Positions 24,316-37,681 are shown, numbered from the stretch's first letter. The stretch is 64,000 nt of DNA from Acanthosoma haemorrhoidale (GCA_930367205.1 OV884012.1:36533520-36597519), one strand, 5' to 3'. Made by a program: numbers and translations. Notes: generated by a model from the letters alone, not told the origin.

Positions 24316-24357
24316 TATACCCTGCTATCATAATTTATAATTATATAATAAATACTG

Positions 24358-24745
24358 CATAGAGTCAAAAAACTTGATGTGTACCCGGTGGGTAAACTCA
24401 CCAATCGACAGCACACCAAGGAACGGGTACAGATCGGTGTTCTTTAATCTCTCTCGAGAGGTTTGAACCTACTGCAGAGGTGGCCGGATGAGACATTTGT
24501 ATATCAACAGTTTGGGACAAGTTAGGTGAAGTTAGCAAGTGCTAAAGCAGGTAAGATCTATGTAGTACGTTTTCTATTTTGTTACTAAATTGGGCATAGC
24601 AATGGAGATGCCTATAAATGTTTATACCCAGATAGTGCATTGAGAAAGCCGGTGAGTTCTCTTGGCCTCCTATAGTATAGGATTTTGGCTTTTTTCCCCT
24701 TTTGGAAGGAGTTTACATAGTCGGTCTTCCCGGCTATTAACAATT
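24358..24745 (-). mobile_element. LINE fragment, family A, inverted (second of two)
   Basis: This repeats part of the region covered by 24090-24310 (AGTCAAAAAACTTGATGTGT, then the CTCTCGAGAGG block). It then continues into sequence that in the 6.5-7.4 kb copy lies further 5', ending with the TATACCCAGATAGTGCATTG, CGGTGAGTTCTCTTG and CTTTTGGAAGGAG blocks. It therefore overlaps its neighbour in family coordinates and is a separate copy or a partial duplication. Confidence 0.75.
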
Positions 24746-24860
24746 AATAATTATTGTTGAAGGTGTATCCCTGCTGTCTGCTCAGTGCCCATTGTGTATA
24801 GAGCTTACAGTCACTGCAAGAGCTTAACCAAAGAGGATTCATATTGTGAAGATCGTCCAC

Positions 24861-24925
24861 TCATGAAGGCTCAGTTGGTCCCCATCTACGTATTGGGAAG
24901 GCCCGGGATCGAGTCCCGTTCATAC
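24861..24925 (+). repeat. tRNA-like / SINE-head-like sequence
   Basis: It carries an A-box-like AGGCTCAGTTGG (24867-24878) and a B-box-like GGATCGAGTCC (24906-24916) at tRNA-like spacing. CGGG/CCCG forms a T-stem around the B box. A five-base pairing, ATGAA (24863-24867) with TTCAT (24919-24923), resembles an acceptor stem. The total is about 65 nt, shorter than a functional tRNA, with no clear anticodon arm. A tRNA-derived SINE head or tRNA pseudogene is more likely than a working gene. Confidence 0.4.
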
Positions 24926-27900
24926 AGCTACATTTTTGTCTGGTCATTATATATATATCAATAATTACAAAACAAATTCGTCTCAAGATAGGTAAAAATT
25001 ATTTAAAAGATTTGGGATTATTTAGGAAAAATATGGCGAAATAACTGAGCCATGGACCAAGTGGATATTTTTTCATTTCTAGTCAAATAATATCTGCCCT
25101 GGAAGAAATCTCTCCGGACTAAAGGCAGAAAGAAGAAAGATGAGAAGAAGTTTCCAAGGTGATAGAGGATGCTCCGCCATGACTATAACCGGCCCTATAT
25201 CAAATATGCATGTGCAAAACTACATTAGGCCATCCATCCTCGGCCGGCGGAAGTCTTTGCTTATTTACACAATGCTTCCGCTTTCTTTTTGATCTTTAGC
25301 CCTTTCTCTTTCACAAGTGTTTGTTTTGGTCCAGTTTGCTTTCAGTCCCCGGCCCTTTTCCATCGACCCGAATTAGGCCTAAGTTTGCTTTTAGTCACTC
25401 TCAACTTCAAACTATCCAATCAGCCGTACTGTACCTACTCGGGCAAGTGATGTACTTCTGTTTGAATAATCTCAATTAGTAAACGTAAATAAATTATATT
25501 GTTACAGTCATATAAATACGCTCATAACTGATCTACATCGGAACATCAGTTTATTAAGGTCTTATTGGTGAGTTGGCATTATTTACCAAGATGATAAATA
25601 TGAGAAGCTATCCCAATTTTCATGGAAAGTTCGAATTCTGGGAGAATGCACAAAATTCGTCCCGATAACTTATTTGAAAGTTTCAGCGATAAATGGAAAT
25701 ATTAAGTATAGAGTGACAGCAGAACGATTTGAAAAAGTTAGCGAAATTCGTAAGGACAAAAAACCCATAAACGAATAACTAAAACCAGATAAGAAGAAAG
25801 AGTAAAGAAAAAAAATGGCAACGGAGTTTTATTTTTAAATTAATACAAATATATGAAAGAGTAAGAATAAATGACGAGGAAATTGAAGGGACAGCAGGAA
25901 ATACAAACTGAAGAAATCTCTGATGTGATGGAAGAAAGAAAACACAGTTCCGAGCCAGAAATGACTTTTATAGTTGGAAATTTACTCTACAATTTATTAA
26001 TACCTAGCACATATAGCCCCCAACAATATTATCATAGTCTCGACTATGTTTTAATATCACACAGAATTAATTACGGACATAATCAGTTACTAAAATACAA
26101 ACTCTAATCATAGTAAGCCTTTATGAGAAGGCTACCCGAGCTCTTATATATTACACAGAGCGGGAAAACAGAGTATTATTATTATAAATTGTATTATGAT
26201 CATATGAAAGGGGTAAGTCTGTATAATATAATATATTATAAGTCTATTACAGTTATCAGCTTTTAGTCGGTTCATAGCTATGGTTCGACAGGTATGAACA
26301 TTTAGAGCCTAAAAGGTCCCTGTGGCTCAGCGAGTAATACTGTCAGCTGGGTCAGAAGATGGGAAAGTACTTGTCATCCTCACTACTTTATGATAATGAA
26401 TACTTCTCGCCTTCGGATTTACTTCATATTTTGTAAATGATTTATTTTTTATCGACAATTGACATGGAATGAATACACGAAACAAAAAATGTTAGATATT
26501 AGTAAAAGTTTAGACAAATAGATAGCTGGTGTAAAAAACAAACCTGGATTTATGAGACACTTTATATGAACCCATAGATAGGTAGGTGGTCAACAATATG
26601 ACACCGAAAATGGCAAAACTACTATAGACAAAGTATTTTTTATCAAATTTAAGGAAATACTCAGATTCGCAATTCATTTTCTGTCAAATTAAACTATATT
26701 ATGTAAGAACATTTAGCCAGTGTTTTCTAAACTTCAACAAACGACTAACGTACGACAGAAACGGAGATTTTCTTAAATAATGCGTTAACAAGTCTGTTAT
26801 TTGAATAATGCATCAATTGCTAACTCATGCGGGGAAAAATTATTATTATAAAAACTAGATTATAGAAACCAACATTTGTTGTTATAATACTTGATTTCTT
26901 GAAAGCACGTAACATTATTAACACGCCATCATTATCACATATAGTCGGTTGGGATAAACCAATATCAATATAATATCGTGATAGAGTAATATAAACATTA
27001 GGATTTGTTAATGTGATAACGATTATATTTGACAGAAGGGAATACCCGCGTGAGTGAAAATTGAAGGGAAAAGGTAAATGACGAAGCCTTTTATAGTCTG
27101 TTTATTATTGATCGTAGATCCTAAATATGATAAAAAATAAAAAGCGCTATCGACTTGGGCCTATTTATTGTTGACAGACCCTTTTACCTACAATTATTGT
27201 TACTGTTATTTTGTAATGACGTAATTGATGTACATTTTCGAAATGACATTAAAAGTTTTTTTTGTCTTCTATTTAACGATTCAAAAATGGTACTAACTGC
27301 CTTTGATACAGTCTCTTAAGTCAATGGGTTTGGGCGTAGGTGTCGTTTGTAGTTACAAACTTCTAATGATGTCGAGAACATAAACAAATTTTGAAATCAA
27401 TGTGAAGACAATTATTTTGTACGATAGATATTAAACTTCAGAAAACAAAAATGGCCAAACTTACTGCAGTGAGATTATAAAACAGTACTTACAAATTATA
27501 GAGATATACTGCAACATACCTGCAACAAAATAAAAATATTATAATTAGAATATTGGATCAAAAATCATATACAGTTGTATAATTTGTTTCTTTCTTATAA
27601 ATAATACCTATTATGAAATGACTACTGCTCACGGCTTTCGAAAGAGAAAAAAAAGGTTTTAGGATGACTTTAACTTAATCATCATATTACTATCATAGTT
27701 AGACATGCGTAATATATTATTCAAGGACAAGAATTTTAGGGGCTATTTATAGGGGACGCATGTAAGTACTTTGGTTTATTTCAATTACTGTTTTAATGTG
27801 TCATGTGTAGTGAACTAGTTTCAAGTTTTAATATTTGCCTAGTGCTAAATAAGTATACCTTAGGTATATGTTTTTCCGAATAAAATAATGTTTGAATGTA

Positions 27901-30900
27901 AATTACCTGATGCTCCGGGGAAATGGTCTCTTCTCGAACGGAAGAAACACTGCTAAGGATTTATAGTTCGAAGTTTTTACGAATTTATTTTTTTCATGAT
28001 AATAATGTTTTGATATTATCTCAAAAAGTAAAAAAAAAAAAAAGGTAAGACGATGACACAAAAGCTACAAGAGCCGCGCATAATGTTCAAATGAAGGGGG
28101 TAAGTAAACTACCTTGAGTATTTGTGCACTGTAGGTTGTTCAACTAGGCTTCAGTCTCTACTTAATAATTATTGACACAATATCATAACACCGTCAACGG
28201 TTCACATGTTCAGGCATTGTCAAGGACTACTATCTTGAAACAAGATAAGTACACATAATCACAATAAGGAAACAAAATATAAACTAACTTTGTGTGTGGT
28301 AGTACTTAATAGAGCCTGAACAGGTGAAACTTTGTCGGTTTTATGATATTGTGTCAATAAAAGCATTTTGAAAAAACTAAACATTAATTGAAAAATCTAT
28401 AGTTCAAACACACCTGTAACTGTCTTTGTTTAAACATAAATACCCTGGAAAAACTATTAAAACTCTCAAGTATAACGACCCGCCTTGCATCGCGCTTCAG
28501 TTCAAAATAGTACCATTCACCTTTAATACTGTAATTGTAAAAATGTTGATCTAATAAACCTCGATCGTAAGTAAGCAGAACTACTATTAAGTCAAATAAT
28601 CATTTAGAGGAGAAAGATTCGATACGTTACCCAAACGTTAGGATATTCACCAAAAAATACATGTTAGAGAGATCCAAGAATACGTGACAGGCCCTAAGCG
28701 AAAACCACTCTTAGCAGTAGTGTTATTCCTTTTGAGTTCAAAAAGAATATGGGGTAGGTAAAAGTTTGACGTTGTGAAAATCCTGTCTGTCCTAACAATA
28801 CCAAGGGATAACGCGTAAGGGAATTTCCAGAAGAGAGCCTAAGAAAATCAAGAATTAAAATACCACTTCGAGAGGCCAAAAATACATTATAGTGAGTTAT
28901 TAATATTAATAAATGAAAATCTCGCTTGCATACCCACTAATTTATTTGATTGTAATACAAGCCACTACTGTGGGAACATGTTTTGTATAATTTTGATTAA
29001 ATGTATCGACTATGTCCGAGTTTATGTCCACTGCAATAGATAATTATTGATATATTGTTCCTGGCTAATAATCACCACAGATTTCCCTGCGGTCACCTCT
29101 AAGGGAAGTTAAGTCTTTTTCAGTCATTTTATATGAATGGATTAAAATAATTTCATATCATGGTTAATGCTATTACGTCGAGTAGGTCAATTAACTATAA
29201 ACTTACCAATGACCACTTCACATTCGTAAAGTAGTTTGCTGTCAATTGGAGATCCGACAGCTGCTACCACCATAATATTGTCTTTATCATAGCAATTACT
29301 ATTTGGAGAGTAGGCTAGTCGTCTAGTCAAAAGTTCTGTTTATTTGGGATTGAGTGATGTATCTGACAAGTTATTATACTAGGAAAGTGGTTTATTTCAT
29401 TTCGTTCTCTGGCGATTTCTTCGTTACACAGATAAATGATATTAAGACGATAAAAACCTGAACTTCACCATTTCATGGTTTCTGCGGTTTTTGTACGGTT
29501 CAACTGTATAAAGCGTATAAAGCAAACTTTGGTATACTCGTAAATCTGGTACAAAGATAGGAGAAGGCTTAAAAAACATAGTCGTTCCCAAATAAATTTT
29601 ATCGATCTCCGCTTGACTGAGTGACAAATGGTAAACGCTTGACTAACATGTCATCCCTTAGCTGTGATATATTCTATTTGTATTCTCAATTTCAATATTC
29701 TCAGGTATGCTGCACTACGATATCGGTTAATGATCCCCCTCTCAAAGAGAGCATAACGACCTACCTAAAACCGATTGGGCAAATACGAGGCAAATATTTG
29801 AACAATCGATAGATAACAAGAGGACATGGCCACGATAAACATTACGAGTGGCTAGAGCCGATAGCTTATCGAAGGAACAAGCTGCTGGCTGTCATAATAT
29901 CCACAGTGTTTGCCATGACACCAACAAGCCACGCAAACACCACTTCCACAAGTCACAATATTTATGTGGGGGGATCTGTTCTCCACGGCGGTTAGGTGGG
30001 AGAAACATCTGCCTGGAGAACCCGGTTGGAATCGAGGCGAATTTATAGTCCCACTAACGGAAAAGATACAAATAATAAATATCATTAGTGGCGTACGTTT
30101 TTGCCGATCTTTCTAAGTCAATCGAAATCATGAATATTAATCAATAATTACTGAATACAAAAATAAATAAATTCTTTCGTTTAACAGATCGCAAACAAAA
30201 TGTAAGCATTTTATATAACACATTTACTGTTATTTCTTTAAGTCTAATTACAACATAGCAATAATCCTCTCGAAAAAAGTGGCCCATTAAAAAGTACTTT
30301 CTTTTGCAGTTCTAATTTTTATTGTGGCTATTGTCAATTTACTGTGCAGGTCTTTCATTTTTTCACCGTCATCATGCCACCGGGGCCAGGTTCTCATGCA
30401 TTTTTGTGAAATTGCATAAATATTATAATCAGTGAATCTTTCGACTGTGACGTCACGTATTTTTTATTTTTATGTTGTTGAGACAAAAATGTCACGCGGG
30501 GCAGAGCGCTCCCATTCCTCTACTGTTTAGGAACGCTAATGATCATCATCCATAATACCAAAAGCGACGTGAATTGATAGAGATGTAAAATAATGGTGAA
30601 ATATTTAAACAAAATTACCAGAATACTTTGGGTTTTTTTTTATAATCGACATTAATCATCCTTCTACAAAAGATAACATGGCCTAAAATAAAGGAAACGT
30701 ATTTATATATCTATTATATTATCCATGCATCATTTGTATCAGATGTTATGATAGAAAAATATATAATTACCAATTCCTAAGGAATTAAATTATAAAATAT
30801 AAGATTTTCTTTCGTCTATCTGCTTGTCTGTATGTTTTAACGCCTCTATCAATTAATGTTAAATTTTAAAGGTATATTTCACATCTTGGAGTATAATGAA

Positions 30901-31925
30901 TACATATTAAATAAAATAAATAATGGGTAATATGGACAAAAAAACGCGCTAACGTTTAAAAGTTAAGAGAACGTATATTAGGCACTACAGCGCATAAATA
31001 AATTCAAACATATTCCAACAAAATAAAGCTTTGGAGGGAACACAAGAAATAGCATTTATAATGTCAAACGAGCCGATTAAAATTGTTTGTTTAGCTCTTT
31101 AAAAAGGGGAATTGTGGTGAACAAGCAAGTTTAAAGAATCTCAAATCATTTTCAAAGTTTTTTATTTCCATTATATAAGTTTAAAAAAATGAAAGTTAGT
31201 AAGTAGTTAATGATTGATGTGAAAAAATGTTAGTCAATATTTTGTATAGATTATTGAGGAAAATATCGAAGTTATTTTCTATGTCATGAGATGTTGGCCA
31301 GAATTTGGTTTTTTTTTTTTACACATTGTTATTATATATAAGGGACTTGGTGCCGAAATGACGTTTTTTTTGTTAATCTATCTATCAAATGTAAATGAAA
31401 GTCAGGGTCTTGTAAGTCATCTATTTCGTTTATATACTAAAAAATGAAATTTAGTTAATGATTGACGTAGACAAATGCCATTTATATTGATTATTGAAAA
31501 AAATAGGCCGAGGTTCCTTGGGCCAACTATTAGATGTGAGCCCTCAGAAACCTTATGTTAGAAACGTTATGATCAATTATTTATTTGAGAATTTACCTAG
31601 GGACGTAGAGCGAGCTCAGACAGACGGGAAACGGAAAATGTGAAAACGACCCCCTTGTTAGCCGGACAAAGCACCAGAGTCACAAGTAATTTCCCTTTTA
31701 AACGGAACTGCTTTATTATTTCCCAAGCCGCAGACTTACGGTCCTGGGTAACTACAATAGAGAGCTTTCTCCGGCTTGGTTTATTCGATATTTTCAAAAG
31801 GTGAATTCAGGACGTTGGGCGTAGCTGGTATGCTCAGTGAGGCGACAGCACTTGCTAACTCGTGCAGAGTTTCGGCCCCAGCAAGAATTTTTACATGATT
31901 CAAAAGTCGAATGAGAAAAATGAAC

Positions 31926-31974
31926 ACAATTATTTATTGCCCAATAAGGCAGATTCCAGTTTTATCACAATAAA
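31926..31974 (+). repeat. Family B LINE 3'-tail-like repeat
   Basis: Aligns over 49-50 bp with the last part of the family B 3' UTR at 3310-3359 (ACAATTA-TTAT-GCCCAAT, AGGCAGATT, TTTTATCA-AATAAA) with about eight differences. No coding remnant is visible upstream, so this is probably a very short 5'-truncated copy. Confidence 0.45.
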
Positions 31975-32388
31975 CATTTATTCCATGTATGTGATTCTAA
32001 AGTTATTTAAGCTAACGAATAAATACGACCTCATACGTATGCGATTGTCAGAATACGTGTCACGATAAATTAGATGCTCCAAAGGAAATTTTCATTATTT
32101 TAAATTAGTTATTCAAAAAATGAAACGAGGGAGCAAGCGAAGAAAAGAAAAAAAAATTTCACCGGGATCCATTCTTAAATACTTAGTAAATGGCTGTGAA
32201 AAAACTGCTAAATATTTTTTTCAAATTTTTATTTTACTTCATAGATCTCTAGAACTGAAAAAAATTGCCTTTGAAAACTAGCTATTCAAAAATCTATTAA
32301 AACGTTAATGTAACTTAAATATAGCAAAGAACATTAAATCTTATATGACTGGGACTTAGGAAAGTTTAGGCGATATTGTTTAGGTTCG

Positions 32389-32505
32389 ATTGTTTGTTTT
32401 TTCTCCGCGCTTCCCGTTATTATATTTCAAACAAAAACTAATCACCATATACAAAAATGTTTTAAAATGTCCTTTTTAAATTTCAGATAGCTTGAATCAG
32501 TTTTA
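32389..32505 (+). repeat. Dispersed repeat, related to 37537-37665
   Basis: Both copies share CTTCCCGTTATT[A/G]TATTT, CAAAAACTA and a TTTAAATTTC/TGAAATTT segment in the same order, indicating an old interspersed element of unknown type. Confidence 0.4.
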
Positions 32506-33354
32506 CGAGCGCTGAAGGAATGTGGATTCTTTACCTTCACACTCGGAAATAAGCGAAAAAATCTCTAACAGGCCCGATCGCTATAAAAATATAAATAAAA
32601 AAACGGATGAAAAGGGCCGTGGAATGCCCGAATGTAATATATATATATTTCCCCCTAGTTCCTCCACCTCAGTGGAAATGTATAAATTATTGAGGCGGAG
32701 AATATTTTCCCGGAAGAATGTCCGGAATGCGAACCACGACTGAAGCCTTTCATGACCTCGGACATAGCCCTGACCACAGCTCCGATATTCAGAATTCTGG
32801 TGGTCTACCGCGTTTGACGGGTCTCTTGTAGAGGGACAAGAGGTTGTAAGATCAAACGCAGAACGGTTATGCATCACGAGTATGGTTGTCAGCAATACGG
32901 GAAGTATTCCAGCGTTTCTGCTTCTCTCAGGTTTTTTATTGTAGTAGAGAATGTCTTATGTAGCGAAGGTAGGCAGTGAATCGCCCACATAATATAAACA
33001 GTATATCACTTATGCAGATTTTTTAAAAATATTTATAACACCAACACAGAGTTTCAACGGTATCATTTTAATCATTAAATTAAAATACAAACATTCAAAA
33101 CCATTCATGGACTTATTTTCACACCAATGATTGTTAGTTTGTTGTTGAAGAAAAAAACCTATACTCCGAGAGACCTGCAAGAACAAACAAAGAAAGATAG
33201 TTCGATGTAGCATCGCTTAGATGGAAGAGAGTTAAAAATAAAATCCACAATGGAAGCCACTGAAGATAAATAGCTTTATATACAATGCTGTAAATATGAG
33301 GTTATGGAAAAACATAATAAATGGAACGCAGTGAATTTCAAAGCAATACCAAGA

Positions 33355-33425
33355 TTTGCGATATAATCGAAGAATACTGTTTTATACATTCATCACCAAT
33401 ATTCTGAATGTTGCCATCATACGTT
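33355..33425 (+). repeat. Dispersed repeat, copy 1
   Basis: Matches 35335-35405: CAT[T/C]CATCACCA, then ATTCTGAATGTT, then CCATCATA[C/T]GTTT, in the same order and spacing. Type unknown. Confidence 0.5.
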
Positions 33426-33685
33426 TCTATGAATTGCTATCATATGTTCCCTCGTAAAAACCCAAAATCATCATAATGAACTACCTATGAATTTCTTCAA
33501 CATGTCGTGGGAACTATACTGGCTTGTCATCTGTTAGTCCGCAAAAGTCCTAAGCATGAACCGACATTTCACAAGAAAGAACGAAGTACCCCGAATAACC
33601 TCGAGCCATGACGAGTTTTAGCGTTCGCACGGCGTGGGCTAAGACAAACTTCAGACAAGGTTCTGGCTGTTATTAGAGATGAATG

Positions 33686-33740
33686 GCCTAAAGAAAGGTA
33701 ACAGAAGGGCCCGGATTCCAATCCCGGCTATGTCATTAGT
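33686..33740 (+). repeat. Degenerate tRNA-like sequence
   Basis: An A-box-like TGGCCTAAAG lies about 27 bp before a B-box-like GGATTCCAATCC enclosed by CCGG/CCGG pairing. It may be a decayed tRNA-derived SINE head. No acceptor stem or repeat partner is seen. Confidence 0.25.
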
Positions 33741-36700
33741 ATTTTTCTTTAATTGGTAATTATTTATTTTTTGTCAGATGGCACAAAGACATAGTAGATA
33801 ACTAGAACTTGTATCCTCTCTCAACCCCTTTGAATCAAACGATGGGCTGATAGTTTGGTCACAGAAGTTCTAGTTGCTACGTCCCGCCCTCTCGTTTGCT
33901 TAGGCCTGATTATCCCCAGTGATCCAACAGAACGCTTTATTTGCCCTGGGATTCTGCAATAAACACCCGATTTCTATCCCGGGCAGGTTTCAGGAGGGTA
34001 GTTCAGAAGCCTGAAAGCAACTGTAGGTATCGGATCAGACTACCACTATTTACTAACAGTATAGCACTAAGGAAATTTAAATTGTCTGCAAAAGGCAAAC
34101 TTGGTCCCACTTACCAGTGCGACTCCTACTCCGAAGTCTGACTTGGATAAACTAGTAAATAACCGAAAGGGCTAAAAGAGTGAATAACTAAAAGAGCAAA
34201 ATGTCCATAACCAAAAGGTGCGGTTTCATTTTCAGAATATTTTAGGAGACCTCTTGTATTTGTATCTTGGTTTATTGCATGCATAAGTAATTATTTTTTT
34301 ATGAATACTTCAATACTTATTCTATTTTTTATAAAATTAAAATATATTCAAAATACTTTTCCAAACATCAAGAGGGGGGTATAGGTTGGGTGCTTTAACA
34401 GTTGAGACTCTCAGAACGCTTGAATATTCTATTCATTTCTAAGCTTAAGGAAACTCGTCCATGTTGAAAAGAATATAAAATGAATCAAGGAATTAAGTCT
34501 CTTTCAACATGAATGAAAAAAAAAAAAATTACAAGATCTTCTAAAATCTGAGTGAGAACTCGTTCCCATCCTTCATGCATGATTTAGCATTTTACTCTTT
34601 AATAGTGTTCACTTTGTAAAGAAGAAAAAATTACATTTTACAATCTTCTCATGAGACCTGACGATGCAAGATTGCGTAAAATATCTTTGGCCTTAAAAAG
34701 AAAAAATGACAAAATAATAGATATTTTAATAGAACGAACATGACGCTACGACCAAACAAACAAGTCAATAATATAATTTACTCAATTAAAAGTTGCACTA
34801 TGGCTGTGGCGGATTCACTAACATTACTATTTATTATTTTAAATGTCAAATACATACATATATTTTTGTAGCTAACAGTTTATTGGTGGAAAACATAGCT
34901 TAAGGTTAACTCTAAACATGTATATTATTGGAGTAGACAGAAGTATAAAAATAATGATCCCAAACAGATTATCATTACTAATCCCTTTTGATTCAGTATT
35001 TTAAGAGACGAGATGGCTTCTATAATAAAGAAAGAAAGAAAGTGGAAAAATCTAAAGTAACCACTGATAAATGAAAGAAGAGTGTACGGTAGGAGAAGAA
35101 ATAAAAAAGCTTTATTCTCCGCTTCGGACGCAAATGAAAAAAATCTGTGACGGTTGGCTCTGAGAATTGTAATTAGTAAGGGAAATTAGTTGTTTCGAGG
35201 GGATAGAATGTTGTGTAGTGTTCAAGCTACCAAGTAAGTAAACGATCAGAATTGCAGTGAAATTATTTTCGATTGTAGCTCAATAAATTGAAAAGTGGCT
35301 CCGATTTAAAACCTCCCCTCAAAGAAAAAAATACCAGTAAGAATTATCGAGACTGTTTTTTTTACATCCATCACCAAAATTCTGAATGTTTCCATCATAT
35401 GTTTTTTCTTCTATTTAAGTTATTTCAAAGAACAATCCTAATTAATATTTATTATTTTGAACACGTTTTCAAGCATCATATATTATTACCAGTAGTAATT
35501 CAATTTTTTTTTTATTTTAAATTTCAAAACCCCTTTATTCAAAAAAAGTTTACAAAAAAACGACAAAATCGTGAACATAATTTACAGATTTATGGCTCAT
35601 TTTTCTGCATAGCATACTTTTTCTACATGCATTTGAAGGAGGGTAGAAAATTTATTTTTTTTATTGAAAAACCATTTATTTAGAAAGTGTTATCTATCTC
35701 ATTGAGCAGGGAAACTCAACCGGAGAGATAAGTAAAAAAATAAAATAACTCCAATACCAATAAAATATCATTAATTAATAAATGTACTTAGAATTTTTTG
35801 TTAATAATTCTTAGTTTTGAAGTGTGATACCACTAGCGTTATTTTTTTAAATTATTAGCTGTGGAGAAAAATTAGTGAAAGGTTCGGGGTCTAAACCAGA
35901 AACTTTCTAATTTATGTTAAGGCACTCCTATTAATTTAGCCAATAATTATTAGAATTGTATGATCTTCTCAAAAATAACTAATTAATTTGACCACTCGAG
36001 GAATAGCCGGAAGTTGGTAGGGACTAACATAATTCCCTCTTTTTAGGGGTTTCTACCCCTTTAAAACCCCTTCATGTTTTTATCCGGGTTTGCTGGCTGT
36101 CTATTCTAGTCTTAGTTAATCCCCTGATCGAGTTAGAGTCAATAATAAAAACAAAATATATTTTTCTTCCGTATTGACAACTGAATCAAATTTAAGATCT
36201 CGACATCCTGATCAATATTGCCTTGGGAACCAAGCGGAGAGGATTTTAATACAAAAAGTAATTACAGTCGTTTTCAAAACCGAAACAAAACTCTCAAATG
36301 TGGGATGCATCACACTTGACTAAAGAATTTCAGCAGCCAGATTTCTTGCTATTTAAATTTAAATGATGCAGTATTTTTGACAATTTATTTATTGGTCGTA
36401 TGAAAGAAATTTTGGTGAACGAATTAGGCATTCGATTGAACAAAGGGATCCTCTGACAGCTGCTGAATCGGTCATATTAAGGGTATTCAAAAGAAGCTTA
36501 GTACTATCACACTTCAACCACGAGAGTTGTAGTTTTCAAAGCCATAGTAGGGTACAGTGAGGTTACTTGACACTAGAGTATGGATTCACCGAAGAAAAGA
36601 CTTAAAATAAATATTTTATGAGATGATGATCTCAAAATATAAGCTCGTAAAACATCCTGCGGCTTAAGTAAAGGGTCTGTTATTTATGGAAAACCGAAGA

Positions 36701-37567
36701 CCTTGCCACGAAAAGTGGCAAATTCCACACCTTCGACTTATTTAACAATAAATAAAGTAAGAAAAAAACTTCTACAGACTCTGACCACACAAAAAAATAC
36801 TTTAATGTTAAGTTTTATAAATTCATAACATTTGTACAATAAATGGGAAATAAATAGGCAACTTATATAACTCTAACACAGCGTTAGAGGTTAGCTGCAG
36901 TTTTTATTGAACGGTCTTTTTGCAACTATAAATTATTTTTTGGTTTAATGTTCATTTCCTCCCTTCCCCCTTCCCAATGGGCACATTTACCATAAGTGCA
37001 AGCTACTCGTAAAGTAGTCATAGTAGACTGTAATCAGTTATAAACATACCTACCAGGGATTTTAACTACAAACATTTATCCTATAAGTACACACTCTTTT
37101 TGTGAATTCAAATAATAAAAAACAAAATAAAAGAACAAATCTAAATCTAATCTTATAATTTAAAAATTACTTGGTCACTCTGTGATGAATAAAGTACCCA
37201 AAGAACACGATATTATTTTTCTAGGGCCTAACGTTTAAATTTTCAGAATGCACACTTCAAGACTACTTACATTTTTCTCACATGCGTAAAGGAGGATGAA
37301 CAAGTTATAGAACGTCAGTTCTAGGGAGATTATCTCAAGGAAATTGAATCAAAAGTCGAATAGGTGCAGAAAATATCAAATCGTTCGAACACGGTTGAGG
37401 ATAGGACCAAAAAATAACCTCCTCGATCGTAGTCCTGTTTGTCGAACTAACTCTATCCCCGTCTTTCAAACGGATCCCCGGGGGAAAAAATCAGAACTTA
37501 AAATCCTCAACAGCTTTTGAGCTGGTAATTTTTCTATCACTTCCCGTTATTGTATTTTAACCAAAAA
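33741..37567. other. AT-rich gene-free stretch
   Basis: No supported gene. The 131-codon open frame at 35288-35683 is dominated by Phe, Lys, Ile and Asn, as expected of random AT-rich DNA, and overlaps a dispersed repeat. Confidence 0.4.
35335..35405 (+). repeat. Dispersed repeat, copy 2
   Basis: Second copy of the repeat at 33355-33425, about 2 kb away in the same orientation. Confidence 0.5.
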
Positions 37568-37673
37568 CTAGTCAGAATAATTCAAATGGCCCTGAAATTT
37601 ATTCTAAAAAAAGACGATTGAATAAGTTCAATAATAAGTTGAATAAATTGAAGACGGCATACTGGGAAGTACT
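37568..37673 (+). repeat. Left arm of 106-bp inverted repeat
   Basis: Reverse-complementary to 37905-38010 with 101 of 106 positions matching and no gaps. The arm starts CTAGTCAGAATAATTC and ends CATACTGGGAAGTACT. The arm's outer part resembles the dispersed repeat at 32389-32505. Confidence 0.9.
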
Positions 37674-37681
37674 CATATATA

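Larger units (their letters stand above)
24926..33354. other. Long gene-free AT-rich stretch
   Basis: No supported gene. It holds homopolymer A tracts (e.g. near 28030-28043). A short A-box-like string (TGTGGCTCAGCGAGTA, 26329-26344) lacks a B box. A LINE-tail match at 31926-31974 and a dispersed repeat at 32389-32505 are listed separately. The 25871-26107 open frame begins hydrophilic and is otherwise undistinguished. Confidence 0.4.

Noticed and set aside
25560..26107. Possible decayed gene (several short coding-like pieces, e.g. VTAERFEKVSEIRKDKK)
   Set aside because: The pieces lie in different frames with no conserved motif linking them.
26315..26420. Possible SINE head (TGTGGCTCAGCGAGTA)
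   Set aside because: The A-box-like string has no B box at the expected distance and no repeat partner in the window.
30448..30455. Perfect TGACGTCA (CRE-like) site
   Set aside because: One such 8-mer is expected by chance in a window of this size, and there is no promoter context.
35288..35683. 131-codon plus-strand ORF
   Set aside because: Dominated by Phe, Lys, Ile and Asn, as random AT-rich DNA gives, and it overlaps a dispersed repeat.
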